From Verrucomicrobiales bacterium (lineage in GTDB: Bacteria > Verrucomicrobiota > Verrucomicrobiia > Verrucomicrobiales > Verrucomicrobiaceae): a DNA stretch of 26,968 bases. Numbering within the stretch: the first letter of the stretch is position 1; every line of letters starts with the position of its first letter. Under the pieces are notes generated by a model. The model did no database searches and was not told where the DNA came from. It saw only the letters and a program-made list of their open reading frames with translations. The stretch spans positions 1-26,968 of the forward strand of contig DNXB01000324.1 in NCBI GenBank assembly GCA_003506995.1, in the 5' to 3' direction. Shown one piece after another: positions 24,574 to 26,968 of the stretch. Made by a program: the position numbers and the translations under genes.

Positions 24574-25866
24574 ATGAACCATCATCTTGTGCTCGCCACC
24601 CTGCTCTTGAGCGTGCCTGCATGGGCGCAGGCTCCGAAGGTGAAGCCACCGCCGCCCGTGCCGCCACCGCTGCCGCCGATGGCGTATGCGCTGGAGGACG
24701 CATTCGGCGGGCTGACGTTTTCGCAGCCGCTCGGGATCGTCAGTGCGAATGGGAACAAGGACCGCCTCTTCGTTGTCGAGAAGACCGGCCGCATTCAGGT
24801 TGTCACCAAGCTCGATCAAGCGGTGCCGGAGAAGCGGCTCTTTGCCGATTTCATTGAGCGTCCTGATGGCAAACTCGATGACAAAGGCGAGTGTGGGGTG
24901 CTCGGTCTCGCGTTTCATCCGCAGTTCGCCCGCAACGGACAGTTCTTTGTCGCCTACAGTCTGCGGATTGGGAATCAGCTTCATCAACGTGTTTCACGTC
25001 TCCAAGTGTCGCCGAATGATCCGCAGCAAGCCGACATGGCCTCCGAGCAGCCGCTGATCACGCAGCTCGATCCTGCCAGCAATCACAACGGCGGCGACCT
25101 CCACTTCGGGCCGGACGGGTTTCTCTACATCAGCGTCGGCGATGGTGGTGGTGGGAATGACACTTTCGACAACGGGCGCTTCATCAACAAAGGCTTCCAC
25201 GCTGCGATCCTGCGCATCGACGTGGACAAGAAGCCCGGCAGCCTGCCGCCGAATCCGCATCCGGCCATCGCGCGTGATGCCAGTGGTGCGGCGTTTTACG
25301 CTGTGCCTGCGGACAATCCCTTCATTGGTGTCACGTCGCATCACGGCGAAAAGCTCGATCCTGCGACGGTGCGCACGGAAATCTGGGCCGCGGGGCTGCG
25401 GAACGTGTGGCGCTTCAGCTTTGATCCGCCGACAGGACGTTTGTTCGCAGGTGATGTCGGCCAGAATCTCTACGAGGAGGTCGATCTCATCGTCAAAGGC
25501 GGCGACTACGGCTGGAGCCATCGTGAGGGCTTGCACGCTTTCGAACTTGGTCCCGGCAAGGACATTCCTCCCGCCGTATTCAAACCCATCGACCCCATCT
25601 TCGAGTACCCGCGCACCACCGGCCTCAGCATCACCGGCGGTTATGTCTATCACGGCACGAAGTTTCCCGAATTCAGCAAAGCGTACCTCTGCGCTGACTA
25701 CGCCTTCGGGCGCATCATCGCTTTACGTGATAAGAATGCAAAATGGGAGCATGAGATCATCGCCGTGGAGATGGGCATCGCGGGCATCGGCGTCGATCCG
25801 CGCAATGGTGAGCTGTTGTTTGCCAATCTTGGCAAAGGCAGCGTGATGCGGCTGCGCAAACTGTAG
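24574..25866 (+). CDS. PQQ-dependent sugar dehydrogenase (soluble glucose/aldose type)
   Basis: From the ATG at 24574 the protein has 430 residues: a signal peptide (NHHLVLATLLLSVPAWA), a Pro-rich linker (PPPPVPPPLPP) and a six-bladed propeller of the soluble PQQ glucose dehydrogenase family. Landmarks are RLFVVEKTGRIQVV, LGLAFHPQFARNGQFFVAYS, HNGGDLHFGPDG (His171 is the probable catalytic base), YISVGDGGGGND and GLRNVWRFSFDPPTGRLFAGD. It probably oxidises an aldose in the periplasm to a lactone and passes electrons to the respiratory chain, provided PQQ is available. It is followed 32 bases later by the BNR gene, a probable operon partner. Confidence 0.9.
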   Translation: MNHHLVLATLLLSVPAWAQAPKVKPPPPVPPPLPPMAYALEDAFGGLTFSQPLGIVSANGNKDRLFVVEKTGRIQVVTKLDQAVPEKRLFADFIERPDGKLDDKGECGVLGLAFHPQFARNGQFFVAYSLRIGNQLHQRVSRLQVSPNDPQQADMASEQPLITQLDPASNHNGGDLHFGPDGFLYISVGDGGGGNDTFDNGRFINKGFHAAILRIDVDKKPGSLPPNPHPAIARDASGAAFYAVPADNPFIGVTSHHGEKLDPATVRTEIWAAGLRNVWRFSFDPPTGRLFAGDVGQNLYEEVDLIVKGGDYGWSHREGLHAFELGPGKDIPPAVFKPIDPIFEYPRTTGLSITGGYVYHGTKFPEFSKAYLCADYAFGRIIALRDKNAKWEHEIIAVEMGIAGIGVDPRNGELLFANLGKGSVMRLRKL

Positions 25867-25898
25867 GGTCGCTAATCCGCCGTCCTCTCCTTCCCATC

Positions 25899-26968
25899 AT
25901 GAATCGAATCCCGCTGCTGTTGTTCCTGTCCGCCGCCGTCGTCTGCGCCGGCGATCTGCCCGCCGAAGACGGCTTTCGCGGCATCTGGTATTCCAACCAG
26001 CCGACGAAGGACGAGTATCGCTTCAAATACAGCGGCGGCATGGCGACGTATCCGCAGCAGCACGCGCCCATCGCGATCCACAGTGCGGCGGCGAACAAGA
26101 CCTTCTTCGTCTATGGCGGCACCACCGCCCGCAAGGCGGCGGACAAGCAGCAACTGCTGCACATGATTTCGTTCTTCGATCACGCCACCGGCATGGTCGC
26201 GCGGCCTCGCATCCTGCTGAACAAAAAGACCGATGACGCGCACGACAATCCCGTGCTCTCCATCGACGACGACGGGCATCTGTGGGTCTTTTCGCCCTCG
26301 CACGGCACCTCGCGGCCGTCGTTCATCCATCGCAGCGCGCGCCCCTATGACATCGCCGAATTTGAGCGCGTCATCGAGACGAACTTCTCCTACGTCCAGC
26401 CGTGGTGGCTGCCGAAGCGCGGCTTTCTCTTCCTGCACACGCATTACGAGAAGCCCGGCGCCGGCAAAGGCGTGCGCGGCTTGAACACGATGACGAGTGG
26501 CGATGGCCGCGAGTGGAGCGCGCCGCGTCCGTTCGCGAACATCGCGCAGGGCGACTACCAGATCAGTGGGTGGGCTGGTGGCACACGCGTGGGCACCGCA
26601 TTCGATCATCACCCGCCGCCGCTCGGCCTGAACGCGCGCTCCAACATCTACTACCTCGAAACGCCCGATGGCGGCGAAACGTGGACCACCGCGGCGCGGG
26701 AGAAGGTGAGCCTGCCGTTGCGCGACGCGAAAAACTCCGCGCTCATCTACGACTCCGTGAGCGAAGGCAGGCTGGTCTATTTGAAGGACCTCAACTTCGA
26801 CAAGCAAGGCCGCCCCGTGATTTTGTTTCTCACCAGCCGTGGCTTCGAGGCTGGACCAAAGAGCGGACCCCACGAATGGAAGACCACGCGCTGGACCGGC
26901 AGCGAGTGGCAGATGCAGCCCTTCACGACCTCCGACAACAACTACGATCACGGCTCGCTCTACATCGA
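25899..26968 (+). CDS. Secreted BNR-repeat family protein, 3'-partial
   Basis: An ATG at 25899 opens a frame with no stop to the window end (356 residues so far). A signal peptide (NRIPLLLFLSAAVVCAG) is followed by DGFRGIWYSNQP, YSGGMATYPQQHAPIAIHS and TFFVYGGTT, which match the BNR-4-type family of secreted propeller proteins in Verrucomicrobiota and Planctomycetota. A single Asp-box-like turn, TPDGGETWTTA, is visible. The gene is missing its 3' end. A long minus-strand frame (25872-26951) overlaps it but has no protein-like features, so I take the plus strand as coding. It may hydrolyse or bind a sugar, possibly with the sugar dehydrogenase 32 bases upstream. Confidence 0.85.
   Translation, partial: MNRIPLLLFLSAAVVCAGDLPAEDGFRGIWYSNQPTKDEYRFKYSGGMATYPQQHAPIAIHSAAANKTFFVYGGTTARKAADKQQLLHMISFFDHATGMVARPRILLNKKTDDAHDNPVLSIDDDGHLWVFSPSHGTSRPSFIHRSARPYDIAEFERVIETNFSYVQPWWLPKRGFLFLHTHYEKPGAGKGVRGLNTMTSGDGREWSAPRPFANIAQGDYQISGWAGGTRVGTAFDHHPPPLGLNARSNIYYLETPDGGETWTTAAREKVSLPLRDAKNSALIYDSVSEGRLVYLKDLNFDKQGRPVILFLTSRGFEAGPKSGPHEWKTTRWTGSEWQMQPFTTSDNNYDHGSLYI

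Noticed and set aside
25872..26951. 359-codon minus-strand frame at the right edge
   Set aside because: It is opposite a plus-strand BNR-family frame with a signal peptide; the antisense shows no domain.

Overview
The window looks like the chromosome of a Verrucomicrobiota or Planctomycetota-type bacterium; Verrucomicrobiaceae (Prosthecobacter-like) is my best guess. The reasons are high GC and a dense set of secreted and Tat-exported catabolic proteins typical of these phyla: DUF1501, a formylglycine-type sulfatase, ThuA, a neutral-ceramidase-like protein, Tat-targeted Gfo/Idh/MocA and amidohydrolase proteins, a PQQ-dependent sugar dehydrogenase and BNR propellers. I see no rRNA, tRNA, CRISPR array, transposase or att site. 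No gene-free stretch exceeds 300 bases.

Layout. (1) 3-2318 (+): a subtilisin-like S8 peptidase, truncated by the left edge, clearly more AT-rich than the rest and of a family often found beside AAA ATPases. (2) 2570-4189 (+): a Tat-exported protein of unknown function. (3) 4231-5782 (-): a beta-propeller-like secreted protein and a ThuA protein, possibly co-transcribed. (4) 5918-8011 (+): a large Asp-box protein resembling GH74 glycosidases. A compound palindromic element (8012-8087) follows in the convergent gap. (5) 8113-11313 (-): a conserved secreted protein of unknown function, a beta-helix protein broken by a one-base frameshift, and a secreted ConA/lyase-like protein. (6) 11369-12946 (+): a fibronectin-III plus beta-helix protein. 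(7) 12965-24390 (-): a long co-directional run. In transcription order it encodes a Tat Gfo/Idh/MocA oxidoreductase, a Tat amidohydrolase, a 38-residue micro-ORF, a 3-hydroxyisobutyrate-dehydrogenase-like enzyme, an MFS transporter, DUF1501, a ceramidase-like protein, a sulfatase, a PQQ-type propeller and an esterase. (8) 24574-26968 (+): a PQQ-dependent sugar dehydrogenase and a BNR protein cut by the right edge.

How the genes may work together (inference). Lyase-like, GH74-like, sulfatase, esterase and sugar-oxidising proteins suggest extracellular breakdown of a sulfated or esterified polysaccharide, without any SusC/SusD pair in view. The block at 19763-24390 looks like a pathway split between compartments: two Tat-exported enzymes, then an inner-membrane MFS permease, then a cytosolic dehydrogenase. 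Most starts lack a clear Shine-Dalgarno sequence, so many starts were chosen from signal peptides.

The most notable structures are the ATGA-coupled micro-ORF at 21871-21987, the frameshift near 9842-9855, the branched palindrome at 8012-8087 and the compositionally distinct S8 peptidase. I did not find a clear new defence system inside the window. The S8 gene at the left edge is the best lead toward one.
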